A DNA stretch of 64,000 nt. Source: Candidatus Puniceispirillum sp. (GTDB lineage Bacteria > Pseudomonadota > Alphaproteobacteria > Puniceispirillales > Puniceispirillaceae). Positions 34,423-43,208 of this stretch are shown here, in pieces. The position numbers and the translations under genes were made by a program. Numbering within the stretch: position 1 is the stretch's first letter; the number at the start of each line of letters is the position of its first letter. Location: NCBI GenBank assembly GCA_028382965.1, contig JAOEUK010000001.1, forward strand, positions 469,001-533,000, read 5' to 3'. The notes beneath the pieces were generated by a model, which was not told where the DNA came from, did no database searches, and was given only the letters and a program-made list of their open reading frames with translations.

Positions 34423-34461
34423 AATCATAATTTACGCGGTATTTTCGATTGGCTTGATTCG

Positions 34462-35463
34462 TTGCCATTAGAACTAAAGAGGCCCCAATGGGATTGCTCG
34501 ATTAATGGGGCCTGGTCAACAGCGTGGTATGATACCGAAAAATTGGATGGAAAATTTGTGCGAGAGGATGCTGGGTTTCGTCATTGGGTGACAGCAGACG
34601 GTAGTGCAGGGTGTAGTGGTATGGGTGGTTTTCAGGCTGAGTCTGGGCGTTACCATCTTTATTTATCTCATGCCTGTCCGTGGGCGCATCGCGCAATGAT
34701 TTTTCGCCAATTAAAGGCGCTGAATGACCATGTCGCTATTTCAATTGTACATCCGTTAATGTTGGAAAATGGCTGGAGCTCTTTGACTGATGAATTTGCC
34801 ACAGGTGACAGGCTGTATGGGTGCGAATTTCTGCATCAGATTTATCAAAAAGCGCAGTCAGACTTTATGGGCCGTGTCACAGTTCCACTGCTATGGGATA
34901 AAAAAACTCAACAAATTGTATCCAATGAGTCATCAGAAATTATCCGCATGTTCAATTCAGCCTTTGACTCAATCACTGGTAATGATTTGGATTTGTGGCC
35001 GGTTGCTAAACGAGAGGCCATTGAAAGCGTGAATGATGATGTTTATCACAATATAAATAATGGAGTTTACAAGGCTGGTTTTGCTACTCAGAGTAGTGCC
35101 TATGAACAGGCGGTTGTCGCCTTGTTTGATGCGCTTGATAGGATTGAGTCACGTCTGACTGTCAATCCGTATTTGATGGGAAATGACCTTACTGAGGCCA
35201 ACTGGCGGCTTTTTACTACACTGGTGCGGTTTGACCCTGTATATGTGGGGCATTTCAAGTGTAATCTGAGGCGTATTTCTGAATATCCAGCGTTATCAAA
35301 TTATTTGCGTGAGCTTTATCATGTGCCAGGCATTGCTGAAACAGTGGTCATGCCACACATTAAAACCCATTATTATGCGAGTCACCGAAACTTAAACCCG
35401 ACTGGTATTGTGCCAAAAGGCCCTATTTTAGATTACGGGGTTCCCCATAGCCGTGTGGATTAG
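34462..35463 (+). CDS. yqjG: Glutathionyl-hydroquinone reductase (Xi-class GST, YqjG-like)
   Basis: 333 aa, the length of Xi-class glutathione transferases. The catalytic Cys is in SHACPWAHRAMIF (C72); the thioredoxin-fold VTVPLLWDKKTQQIVSNESSEIIR follows, and the C-terminal domain contains the VRFDPVYVGHFKCN motif characteristic of the family. It reduces glutathionyl-hydroquinones to hydroquinones. No ATG fits the N-terminus, so a TTG at 34462 is proposed without a good ribosome site. It converges on trhO with a 4 bp overlap. Confidence 0.88.
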   Translation: MPLELKRPQWDCSINGAWSTAWYDTEKLDGKFVREDAGFRHWVTADGSAGCSGMGGFQAESGRYHLYLSHACPWAHRAMIFRQLKALNDHVAISIVHPLMLENGWSSLTDEFATGDRLYGCEFLHQIYQKAQSDFMGRVTVPLLWDKKTQQIVSNESSEIIRMFNSAFDSITGNDLDLWPVAKREAIESVNDDVYHNINNGVYKAGFATQSSAYEQAVVALFDALDRIESRLTVNPYLMGNDLTEANWRLFTTLVRFDPVYVGHFKCNLRRISEYPALSNYLRELYHVPGIAETVVMPHIKTHYYASHRNLNPTGIVPKGPILDYGVPHSRVD

Positions 35464-36464
35464 ACTTTTGGTTTAGCATGTTTCTGACGTGGGTTGCGCC
35501 CCAGGTGCATTTCACCGCGCTCTTTTGCCAGCCGAATCTGTTTCTGTCGTTCTGCAAAACGAGCAGCTCGATTAAGGTCAAGCGTTGGCTTGCAGCGAGA
35601 GCAACTAATTCCATCTTCAAAGTCTGGGTGGTCTAGATCAACAGCAGATAGAGGCATCCGACAAGCATGACACATTGCATAGCTGCCAGGTTTTAAGCCA
35701 TGGTCGACAGCAACCCGCCCGTCAAAAACAAAGCACTCACCTTGCCATTTGCTGTCAGAAGTTGGCACGTCTTCCAGATACTTTAATATTCCACCTTTTA
35801 AGTGATAGACTTCGGCAAATCCAAGATCCTTCATTAGTGCGCTGGCTTTCTCGCAGCGGATACCGCCCGTGCAATACATAGCAATTTTCTTTGGGTGCTG
35901 ATTGGGGGGCTGATTTGCGAGTGACTGAGCCCATTCAGGAAAATCACGGAAATTTTTGGTCATTGGATCAATCGCGTTAGCAAACATTCCAATGGCTGTT
36001 TCGTATGTGTTGCGTGTATCAATGAGAAGCACGTCTGGGTCGGCGATCACTTTGTTCCAATTGATGGGATCAACGTAAGTGCCTGTGATTTTGGCGGGAT
36101 TAATTTCTGGATACCCCATTGTCACAATCTCGCGCTTTGGACGGACTTTCATACGTAAAAATGGTTGTGCTGGACTATAGGAAAATTTTAGGGATAAATT
36201 GTCAAAGCGACCATCGGCTTCTATCCAATTGAGCCAACTTGCCATCGCGTCACGTGGTGCGGAGATGGTGCCATTAATGCCTTCATCTGCAAGCAGTATA
36301 GTGCCTAAAATCTTATTCTTATCACACACTTGCTGGACTTGTATGCACAGCAAATCGACTTGGTCAATGTGTACAAACTTGTAGAAGGTAGCTATAACAT
36401 AACCACATTCTTTTGTTTTGAGCCGATTAAGCATTCTGATCATATCGGCCACAAGCACAGTCAT
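35460..36464 (-). CDS. trhO: tRNA uridine(34) hydroxylase TrhO (rhodanese-related)
   Basis: 334 aa YceA/TrhO family. The N-terminal acylphosphatase-like domain contains GTILLADEGINGTISAP. The central rhodanese domain has LIDTRNTYETAIGMF, followed by the active-site loop MYCTGGIRCEKAS and the VYHLKGGILKYLE segment. The C-terminal CHACR ... CSRC cysteines look like a small metal-binding knuckle. It makes 5-hydroxyuridine at tRNA wobble position 34 from prephenate-derived intermediates. Divergent from the TauA-like gene. Confidence 0.93.
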   Translation of the reverse strand: MTVLVADMIRMLNRLKTKECGYVIATFYKFVHIDQVDLLCIQVQQVCDKNKILGTILLADEGINGTISAPRDAMASWLNWIEADGRFDNLSLKFSYSPAQPFLRMKVRPKREIVTMGYPEINPAKITGTYVDPINWNKVIADPDVLLIDTRNTYETAIGMFANAIDPMTKNFRDFPEWAQSLANQPPNQHPKKIAMYCTGGIRCEKASALMKDLGFAEVYHLKGGILKYLEDVPTSDSKWQGECFVFDGRVAVDHGLKPGSYAMCHACRMPLSAVDLDHPDFEDGISCSRCKPTLDLNRAARFAERQKQIRLAKERGEMHLGRNPRQKHAKPKV

Positions 36465-36699
36465 GGATTTTTCTCTAACGATTTAGTTTAAAATTTGCAA
36501 ACAATTTAGCATTGCTAGGTAAACAAGCCAATATTAATGATTCACTGTCTTGGAATATTTATACTTGTTTATTTCATTTTCCTATTACGTCATTCATCAA
36601 ACATGCTATTTATAAAATGATAGTACGAGGAATGATAAAGTTACTGTCCACTCAATAATTATGCGAGGCCAAATTGTGTCTGGCGATAAGGAGACTAAA

Positions 36700-37680
36700 A
36701 TGAAGAGATTTACCAAGAATATTGTATCTGCCAGTGTTGCCGCAGTAATGATGGGCGGCGCAGCAGCTGCTCAAGCGGCCGATAGTGTGAATGTCGCCTT
36801 TTTTTTAGAATGGGCAACGCCAAACCAGATTGCAAAAGTTGATAAAGCTTATGATGATGCAATGGGTGTTAACGTTAACTGGACCAATTTTTCTACAGGT
36901 GTCCAGATGACTGAAGCAATGCTAGCTGGTGATATTGATATTGCTTACTCGCAGGGACTTGCACCATTTATAACAGCAACGCAGCAAGGTGCACCAATCA
37001 AGATGGTATCTGTGGCTGTGATTTATGAAGCTAATGATTGTTTTGTTAAAAATGACCTTGGCATAAGCTCTTCTAATGCATCAGAGCTTGAGGGCAAGAC
37101 TGTTGCTGTGCCGCTTAACACAATGGCTGACTTTGCTTTCCGCAAATATATGCAGGCTTTAAACATCAACACATCAACTATGAAAATTGTTGATCAAGCG
37201 CCAGCTGATGGTGCGGTATCGCTAGCAGATGGTTCAGTTGATATGGCTTGTATTTTTGGCGGTGATTCAGCGAAGAAAGCTGGTGAAGTTGGCACACCGA
37301 TAATGTCATCCCAGCAAAAGCGTGATGCTGGCATTGGGTCATTCGACGTTGTTTCTGTAACTGAAAAATTTGCCACTGAAAATCCAGGTCTGCTGCGTAC
37401 CTTCCTTGAAGTAACGCATGAAGCAAACGCTAATTGGACAGCTAGCGCATCCCAGTTAAAGAAAGTTGCTTCTGATGCTGGTATGGATGTAAGCACAACC
37501 AAAAATCAAATGGCTGGTTTTATTTTTCCAACAGCAGCGGAACAAAAAGAGCAGTTCTTTGGTCCAAAAGGGGTTGCAGTGTCAGCAGCAGAGTCACTGG
37601 GTCTGGTCTTTAAAAAGCCTGGAGCTTGGAACGTTGACCAAAAGATCAGTAAAGTGATCACTGGCGAATATCTTGACTAA
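36700..37680 (+). CDS. ABC transporter substrate-binding protein (TauA/NrtA-like)
   Basis: 326 aa periplasmic binding protein. The Sec signal peptide is at residues 1-27 (basic KRFTKN, then a hydrophobic stretch ending AAAQAA). The mature protein starts DSVNVAFFLEWATPN. Motifs AGDIDIAYSQGLAPFI and VPLNTMADFAFRKYM resemble taurine/nitrate/thiamine-precursor binding proteins. ATG 36700 is supported by AAGGAG 7 nt upstream; the frame is open to 36661. It leads an ABC operon with ATPase and permease genes. Ligand unproven: an aminosulfonate or similar small compound is the best guess. Confidence 0.85.
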   Translation: MKRFTKNIVSASVAAVMMGGAAAAQAADSVNVAFFLEWATPNQIAKVDKAYDDAMGVNVNWTNFSTGVQMTEAMLAGDIDIAYSQGLAPFITATQQGAPIKMVSVAVIYEANDCFVKNDLGISSSNASELEGKTVAVPLNTMADFAFRKYMQALNINTSTMKIVDQAPADGAVSLADGSVDMACIFGGDSAKKAGEVGTPIMSSQQKRDAGIGSFDVVSVTEKFATENPGLLRTFLEVTHEANANWTASASQLKKVASDAGMDVSTTKNQMAGFIFPTAAEQKEQFFGPKGVAVSAAESLGLVFKKPGAWNVDQKISKVITGEYLD

Positions 37681-37700
37681 ATAACAATCTTAAGAACAAA

Positions 37701-37730
37701 GAAAACAGGGCTTTTTAGGGCCTTGTTTTC
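37701..37730 (+). terminator. Intercistronic hairpin after the binding-protein gene
   Basis: GAAAACAGGGC (37701-37711) pairs with GCCTTGTTTTC (37720-37730), one mismatch, 8 nt loop, followed by TAGTTTT. This could be a partial terminator or an mRNA-stabilising stem that keeps binding-protein mRNA in excess of the ATPase and permease, as in many ABC operons. Confidence 0.6.
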
Positions 37731-37753
37731 TAGTTTTAATAAGGATTTTTGTT

Positions 37754-38551
37754 ATGGCAAACCTTATGTGCAAAGATCTATGTATGACCTTTGTGAACCA
37801 GCAAACTGGGGCAAAGGTTGAGGCATTGAAGAATATCAACTTCACCCTTAAAAAAGGTGAATTACTGAGTATTCTTGGGCCATCGGGCTGTGGGAAAACT
37901 ACCTTATTAAATATGGTTGCAGGGTTTATAACCCCGACCAGTGGGGTCATGTCTCTTGGAGATTATTTTATTGAAGGTCCAGGGGCTGATCGTGGAATGG
38001 TGTTTCAGCAAGGTGCACTGTTTGAGTGGCTGACTGTTGCTCGAAATGTTGATTTCGGATTACGGATGCAAGGAGTTGCTGAGGATAAGTCACGTGAGCA
38101 GGTAAACAAATGGTTGACTACTGTTGGGCTGCAAGGTTTCGCTGATACCCCAACCTATCAGCTGTCGGGAGGTATGCAACAGCGGGTTGCGCTGGCCCGT
38201 TGTTTGGTCAACGATCCAGATGTGATTCTGATGGATGAACCGCTTGGTGCATTGGATGCACTTACACGGGAGAAAATGCAATCCCTGATCCTTGAGCTTT
38301 GGAAGAAAACCGGTAAGACAATTATAATCATTACGCACTCGGTTGAAGAGGCGCTGTTGCTTGGTGAGCGACTGTTTGTTATGGCGCCGCGGCCGGGCAG
38401 AATTCAAAAGGAATATGAGCTGCCTTTTGCTGAATGGGGTTTAGAGAGGTCATTGCGTGACATAAAGTTGGAAAGTAAATTTTCTGAAGTACGTGAAGAA
38501 ATTTTGACCATGATCTGGAATATGGAAGAGGAGATCATGGGTGGTACTTGA
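37754..38551 (+). CDS. ABC transporter ATP-binding protein (TauB/SsuB-like)
   Basis: 265 aa ATPase. Walker A GPSGCGKTT is near residue 38, the Q-loop is in MVFQQGALFEWLTV, the ABC signature is LSGGMQQRVALARCL near 135-149, Walker B is VILMDEPLGALDALTR, and the switch His is in IIITHSVEEALLL. The pattern matches the nitrate/taurine/sulfonate import subfamily. It overlaps the permease gene by 11 bp, so the pair is coupled. Confidence 0.9.
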   Translation: MANLMCKDLCMTFVNQQTGAKVEALKNINFTLKKGELLSILGPSGCGKTTLLNMVAGFITPTSGVMSLGDYFIEGPGADRGMVFQQGALFEWLTVARNVDFGLRMQGVAEDKSREQVNKWLTTVGLQGFADTPTYQLSGGMQQRVALARCLVNDPDVILMDEPLGALDALTREKMQSLILELWKKTGKTIIIITHSVEEALLLGERLFVMAPRPGRIQKEYELPFAEWGLERSLRDIKLESKFSEVREEILTMIWNMEEEIMGGT

Positions 38552-40472
38552 ATGGTTATCTGAAAACAGAGCGATTGTTGCTGCAATAATCATTTTGTTG
38601 CTTGCCAGCAGTTTTCTTGTATCCATTATTTATGGTGTTCAGCAGACGAGGTTACGAGAAAAGGATCAGGTTTTTGGAGATCCAGAGCGGACTGTTGGGG
38701 GCTGGTTTTGGTCAATTTGTGGTGTGTCAGTTTTATTGCTTATCTGGTTTTACTTTTCGTGGGGTGCAGCACGCGCCTTTTTTCCACAAGCAGCAAACGA
38801 GTTATGTCAGGTTGGTAAGCTGCATGAAGCTATATCACCTGTTACTGCATCTTTAGCTATTCAGTCACGTTACTCAAAATCTAAAACGTTGCTTGTTCGC
38901 AACTCTAAACAGCTTAGAGAATTAAAAGCCCGATTGCCTGTCGATGCTTTTTTAGAAAATGATAAAGTGCGTGTCTTAAAGGTGATAAATAATACACAGA
39001 AATTGATTAATATGATGGCAAATCCTGATTTTGTGGGTCAAAAGACAATCCGTGAAATTGAAAAGGTTAAGTCTAGATTTGCGGCAATTACAAATGAGTT
39101 AAAAACCCCACTCCAATCGTGGTCACCCAGCCAAAAAGCTTTGCAGCAGCCATCCTGGGGCATTAGCGAACCAGAAATACCAATGCTCCCAATTTCAGCA
39201 AAAGGGGCGCTGTTTGACCTGGTTTCTAGCGAGGCAAAAAGTATTTCAAATGACTTTTTAGGCATTCGCAATTTGTCACCAATAGCTAAAGATCTAATCT
39301 CTGAAACTAAGGCAATGATCGCAAATTTGAAAAAGTTATCATCAGCGAGTGATAGGGATCCAAGAATTGTTAAAACACGTGCAGACTACATGAAGGCCGT
39401 CGACCGAATTTTTAAACGGATTGACGATGGTAAAATATTTCCAGCATCAGTAATGACAGACATACAGGGTTCTGTGCGAACGATGCTTCAGCAATTAGAA
39501 AAATCAAAAGGTGCTTTAAGCATTGTTGAAATATTGTTTTTTCCTGGTGGTGATATTATAAAATCACGCACTCAATGTACTGAGCAGGGGCCGGGACGTT
39601 GGTTGCCAAAACCAACCGATGTTGTTGCAACATTTCTTACATTAGCCAACCCAGATGTTGAGAATGGTGGAGGTTATAAAGGCACTACCTTGTTGTGGTG
39701 GAAATGGCTTCCAATATCAGATGTCGTATCACTTCTCGTTCCTGATGGTCTTGTGGACTTGCTTCCTGGAGATTATGGAACACTTAATAAACAGGGAAAT
39801 TTTCAACCAAATTACAAAGATTGGGTCCTTTTATTCGCCCAAGGTGATGTTTACTTGGGAGCATTACCAATGCTGGATGGCCATATTTGGGACTCCCTGT
39901 TCCGAGTTCTTGTGGCTATGTTCTTTGGCGTTTTACTTGGCGTACCACTTGGAATCTACATGGGAGTTTCAAGATTTTGCAAATCGTTCTTTGATCCGTT
40001 GATTGAGCTTTATAGGCCTGTCCCACCGTTGGCATGGGCACCATTGATTTTGACAATTTTTGGTATACAGGATGATGGAAAAATATTTCTTCTGTTTATG
40101 GTTGCTTTCGCAATTATGGTCATTTCAGCCCGTACGGGTGCGTCGGGGACACAACTGTCAAAAATCCGTGCCTCACATTCATTGGGAGCAAGTGACAGAC
40201 AAATTCTACGCTACGTAATTTTGCCAAACGCTCTGCCAGAAATTATGACGGGCATACGTATTTCAATTGGGGTGTGTTGGGGTACGCTTGTAGCGGCTGA
40301 AATGCTGGCAGGGACAACAGGTGTTGGGTTTATTGAAAATGTTGCGCGAACGGTGTCTGATTATGAGCTGATATGGGTAACTATTTTGATTATGGGCAGT
40401 TTAGGGTTAATCTTTGACCTAATGATGAGATGGGTTATTGCACGGCTTATTCCATGGCGGGGTAAAGGGTAA
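38541..40472 (+). CDS. ABC transporter permease with long N-terminal extension (TauC-like)
   Basis: 643 aa, more than twice the usual 250-290 aa of TauC/SsuC permeases. The conserved permease core is only the last 200 residues or so: DSLFRVLVAMFFGVLLGVPLG near 448, ELYRPVPPLAWAPLILTIFG, and the EAA-type loop IRASHSLGASDRQILRYVIL with LPNALPEIMTGIRIS. In front are two extra membrane segments (about 11-32 and 51-71). These are followed by a predicted soluble, mostly helical region of about 280 residues (75-360) rich in Lys/Ser and without a recognised domain. Start GTG 38541 has GAGGAG 8 nt upstream and overlaps the ATPase gene. The extension is open from start to core with no frameshift, so it appears to be expressed. 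Confidence 0.85.
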   Translation: MVLEWLSENRAIVAAIIILLLASSFLVSIIYGVQQTRLREKDQVFGDPERTVGGWFWSICGVSVLLLIWFYFSWGAARAFFPQAANELCQVGKLHEAISPVTASLAIQSRYSKSKTLLVRNSKQLRELKARLPVDAFLENDKVRVLKVINNTQKLINMMANPDFVGQKTIREIEKVKSRFAAITNELKTPLQSWSPSQKALQQPSWGISEPEIPMLPISAKGALFDLVSSEAKSISNDFLGIRNLSPIAKDLISETKAMIANLKKLSSASDRDPRIVKTRADYMKAVDRIFKRIDDGKIFPASVMTDIQGSVRTMLQQLEKSKGALSIVEILFFPGGDIIKSRTQCTEQGPGRWLPKPTDVVATFLTLANPDVENGGGYKGTTLLWWKWLPISDVVSLLVPDGLVDLLPGDYGTLNKQGNFQPNYKDWVLLFAQGDVYLGALPMLDGHIWDSLFRVLVAMFFGVLLGVPLGIYMGVSRFCKSFFDPLIELYRPVPPLAWAPLILTIFGIQDDGKIFLLFMVAFAIMVISARTGASGTQLSKIRASHSLGASDRQILRYVILPNALPEIMTGIRISIGVCWGTLVAAEMLAGTTGVGFIENVARTVSDYELIWVTILIMGSLGLIFDLMMRWVIARLIPWRGKG

Positions 40473-40532
40473 GATTAAAGAAATTGGAAGCAATTTGATT
40501 AAGAGTTGTGAGGCTGATCCCAGACAAATGAC

Positions 40533-41654
40533 TTAGGTAGTAGCCCAAACCTCCGCAAGCCAGGCGTTAAGCATTTGCGAACCACCAAGGCTAATTGCAA
40601 TGCTGCGTGCTTTTGCAGCTGGCCCGTTAATTGCCATGATTTTACTACTGATAGTCGCCTTTTTAAATATTTTTGAAACAGCCTGTGATCGCTCTTGTGC
40701 ATAGCCTGATAGCGCCTGATTGATATCGTTGAAGCCTAGCCAATATTTTAGGCTAGCTGCGTCAGCAAGGCTTTGACCTGCTCCTTGCGCAAGGTTGGGT
40801 GGTATTGGGTGAGCTGCGTCACCAGCAAGTACAGCTGTGCCTCGCCGCCAGCAATCACTAAAGGGCATTGTGGGCAGTGTTGTTTTTGTCCAACTGATAT
40901 TGTCGCATTTGCAAATTTCACCAAGAATTAAATTTTTCCCAAAATAGCGCTCTTGCCAATCATCATATGCGCTTGTGGCATCAAGTGTGAATACGAGGTT
41001 AATATCATTTCCGCTGTTGATTGGGTAATGTACAAAATGTGAGCCAGGCCCTAGCCACAAATTGCAAAAGGGTTGAGAAAAATGTTTGGGCAGACTTTTA
41101 GCTTTAACGACAGCTCGCATGGCAACACGCTTGGTGTTATTTGGAGTTTGCACGTTAAAGTCCGGCCCGTTGATGTATTTGCGCCCAAATCCTTTGGGGC
41201 CATCGGCAGCAATTAATGCTTCAACCTGATGTGTTGAGCCACAATCAGTAGCAATATCTAAGTTTTGGTTGGCTCCGCGTTGAACCGCATGTGTAATATT
41301 TGCAGCAACATGCTCAGTAACTCCAATACTCAAGATTTCATTCTTGAGTAATCTGGTAATATCAGCTCGCGAGATGCTGCCATAATTTTCTGAGCTAAGG
41401 TCAAGGCTGGCTAATGTAGCACCAGTGTCCATGTTACGGACAGTAATTGATCTTAATTTAGTCGAAAGGGATTTGGCGACGTCCCCTACTCCAAGTTTAT
41501 CCAGAGCTGCCCAGCCATTTGGCGCAATTTGCACTCCACCAATCTCTACTGCTGTTGGAGCAGAGCCGGCAACAAATAAAAGTGATTTTTGATTTCGAAG
41601 AACGGAAAGTGCGGCAGCTAATCCGGCAATACCGCTTCCGCTGACCGCAATCAT
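40533..41654 (-). CDS. FAD-dependent monooxygenase (group A, UbiH/salicylate hydroxylase-like)
   Basis: 373 aa flavoprotein hydroxylase. The N-terminal Rossmann motif MIAVSGSGIAGLAAALSVLR binds FAD, and an IGGVQIAPNGWAALDKLG block follows. The second FAD motif, TAVLAGDAAHPIPPNLAQGA followed by GQSLADA, is near residue 290. It would hydroxylate an aromatic or similar ring using NAD(P)H and oxygen; substrate unknown. Its start overlaps the stop of the aminotransferase gene (TGATG), so the two are translationally coupled and probably act in one pathway. Confidence 0.85.
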   Translation of the reverse strand: MIAVSGSGIAGLAAALSVLRNQKSLLFVAGSAPTAVEIGGVQIAPNGWAALDKLGVGDVAKSLSTKLRSITVRNMDTGATLASLDLSSENYGSISRADITRLLKNEILSIGVTEHVAANITHAVQRGANQNLDIATDCGSTHQVEALIAADGPKGFGRKYINGPDFNVQTPNNTKRVAMRAVVKAKSLPKHFSQPFCNLWLGPGSHFVHYPINSGNDINLVFTLDATSAYDDWQERYFGKNLILGEICKCDNISWTKTTLPTMPFSDCWRRGTAVLAGDAAHPIPPNLAQGAGQSLADAASLKYWLGFNDINQALSGYAQERSQAVSKIFKKATISSKIMAINGPAAKARSIAISLGGSQMLNAWLAEVWATT

Positions 41655-42979
41655 CAGACCGTAGCTTCGAGCGTATCGTCCAAGGTTTTACGGAATTTAT
41701 CAACAATCTCATCAATATGCTTGCGCTCTGCAACAAAGGCTGGCGCAACAATACCATTATCTCCTGTCCATTTCACGTGAAGCCCATTCCAGAACATATC
41801 TTTTTGCATCTGAGTTCCGCGGCGGCCTGGAACACCATCGGAATGGACTTCAATCCCAGCCATCAAACCAATACCGCGAATGTCAGCAACTAGAGGGTGA
41901 TCCTGAAGTGTCCAAATTGCATCTAGGAAATAATCTTCAAGGGCGGCTGAACGGTTGAAAATATCTTCATTTTCATAAATCTTTTGAGTAGCAATACCCG
42001 CGGCGCATGCAGCAGGATGTGCCGAATAAGTGTAGCCATGAAAAAACTCAATTGCATTCTCAGGAGATGCATCTGTAATCGTATTGTAAATTTCATCAGT
42101 GACGGCAACTCCACCCATTGGGATAGCGCCATTAGTCAATGCCTTTGCCATAGTTATGATGTCAGGCTGGACATTAAACTTTTGTGTTGCAAATGGTGTC
42201 CCCATCCGACCAAAGCCAGTGATAACCTCATCAAAAACAAGCAAAAGCCCATGCCTGTCACAAATCTCACGGACTTTTTCAAGGTATCCAACTGGAGGTA
42301 CGAGGGTACCCGTTGACCCTGCCACGGGTTCAATAAATACAGCTGCCAGGGTTGAGCCGCCAAGATTTTCCGCAATCCGCTCAAGGTCCATAGCAAGCTC
42401 AGCCCCTTTTTTTGGCTGGCCCTTTGAAAACCGCTGATCTTCCTGCCATGTGTGGCGAATAAGAGAAATATTGGGCAAAGTTAAACCAAATGTTTCTCGA
42501 TTGCGAACCATGCCAGCAAGTGAAACACCACCCATGTTTACTCCGTGATATGCGCGCTCGCGGCTGATCAACCGGTTGCGCTGCGCTTGTCCGGCAGCTC
42601 GCTGATAAGCCAACACTACTTTGATTGCTGTCTCAATGGATTCAGACCCTGAATTGGTGAAAAATACGTGGTTAAATTGATCAGGAAGCAATCGGCATAC
42701 ACGTTCGGCTAAATCAAAAGAGCCCGGATGGCCAAGTTGAAAATGTGGGGTGTAATCATTTGTGAGCATTTGCTGATAAACTGCTTCAGCAATTTCTCTA
42801 CGGCCATGGCCCAGTGGAGTACAGAAAAGAGCTGACGAACCATCAATGACCTCACCACCCTTGTAGTCCCACATATACATGCCTTCTGATTTTACAACAA
42901 TGCGAGGCTCTTTTTTGAAATCACGATTTGCCGAAAACGGCATCCAATGTGCTTCGAGTGAGTTAACATCATATGACAT
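41654..42979 (-). CDS. Class III omega-aminotransferase (omega-amino acid:pyruvate type)
   Basis: 441 aa PLP enzyme. It opens SLEAHWMPFSANRDFKKEPR, a hallmark of beta-alanine/omega-amino acid:pyruvate aminotransferases. The PLP site is built from TNSGSESIETAIKV, LVFDEVITGFGRMG (Asp to the pyridine N) and the Schiff-base Lys in DIITMAKALTNGAIPMGG. Substrates could be beta-alanine, hypotaurine, taurine or other omega-amines. It is placed opposite a TauABC-like importer, but without sulfoacetaldehyde acetyltransferase (xsc) a taurine assignment is not justified. First gene of a two-gene operon with the FAD monooxygenase. Confidence 0.87.
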   Translation of the reverse strand: MSYDVNSLEAHWMPFSANRDFKKEPRIVVKSEGMYMWDYKGGEVIDGSSALFCTPLGHGRREIAEAVYQQMLTNDYTPHFQLGHPGSFDLAERVCRLLPDQFNHVFFTNSGSESIETAIKVVLAYQRAAGQAQRNRLISRERAYHGVNMGGVSLAGMVRNRETFGLTLPNISLIRHTWQEDQRFSKGQPKKGAELAMDLERIAENLGGSTLAAVFIEPVAGSTGTLVPPVGYLEKVREICDRHGLLLVFDEVITGFGRMGTPFATQKFNVQPDIITMAKALTNGAIPMGGVAVTDEIYNTITDASPENAIEFFHGYTYSAHPAACAAGIATQKIYENEDIFNRSAALEDYFLDAIWTLQDHPLVADIRGIGLMAGIEVHSDGVPGRRGTQMQKDMFWNGLHVKWTGDNGIVAPAFVAERKHIDEIVDKFRKTLDDTLEATV

Positions 42980-43208
42980 TTTGCATCTCCATCTAAAACC
43001 TGAGTGTTGTGATTAATTTATATTATCGTGTTTTGGCAGAATTGGCAAAGAAAGATGTTGTTCTAATAGTGCCTTTTCCAATAGTTGTTAATATGGCATA
43101 TAGAGTGATGTGATGAAGAGAGGTGAAACCCGTGTCCGGTTAACGCTAAACCACCTCTTTAAAAGCAGGTATATATGTTTTATCTCTAATTATTGGTATT
43201 GGAATGGA

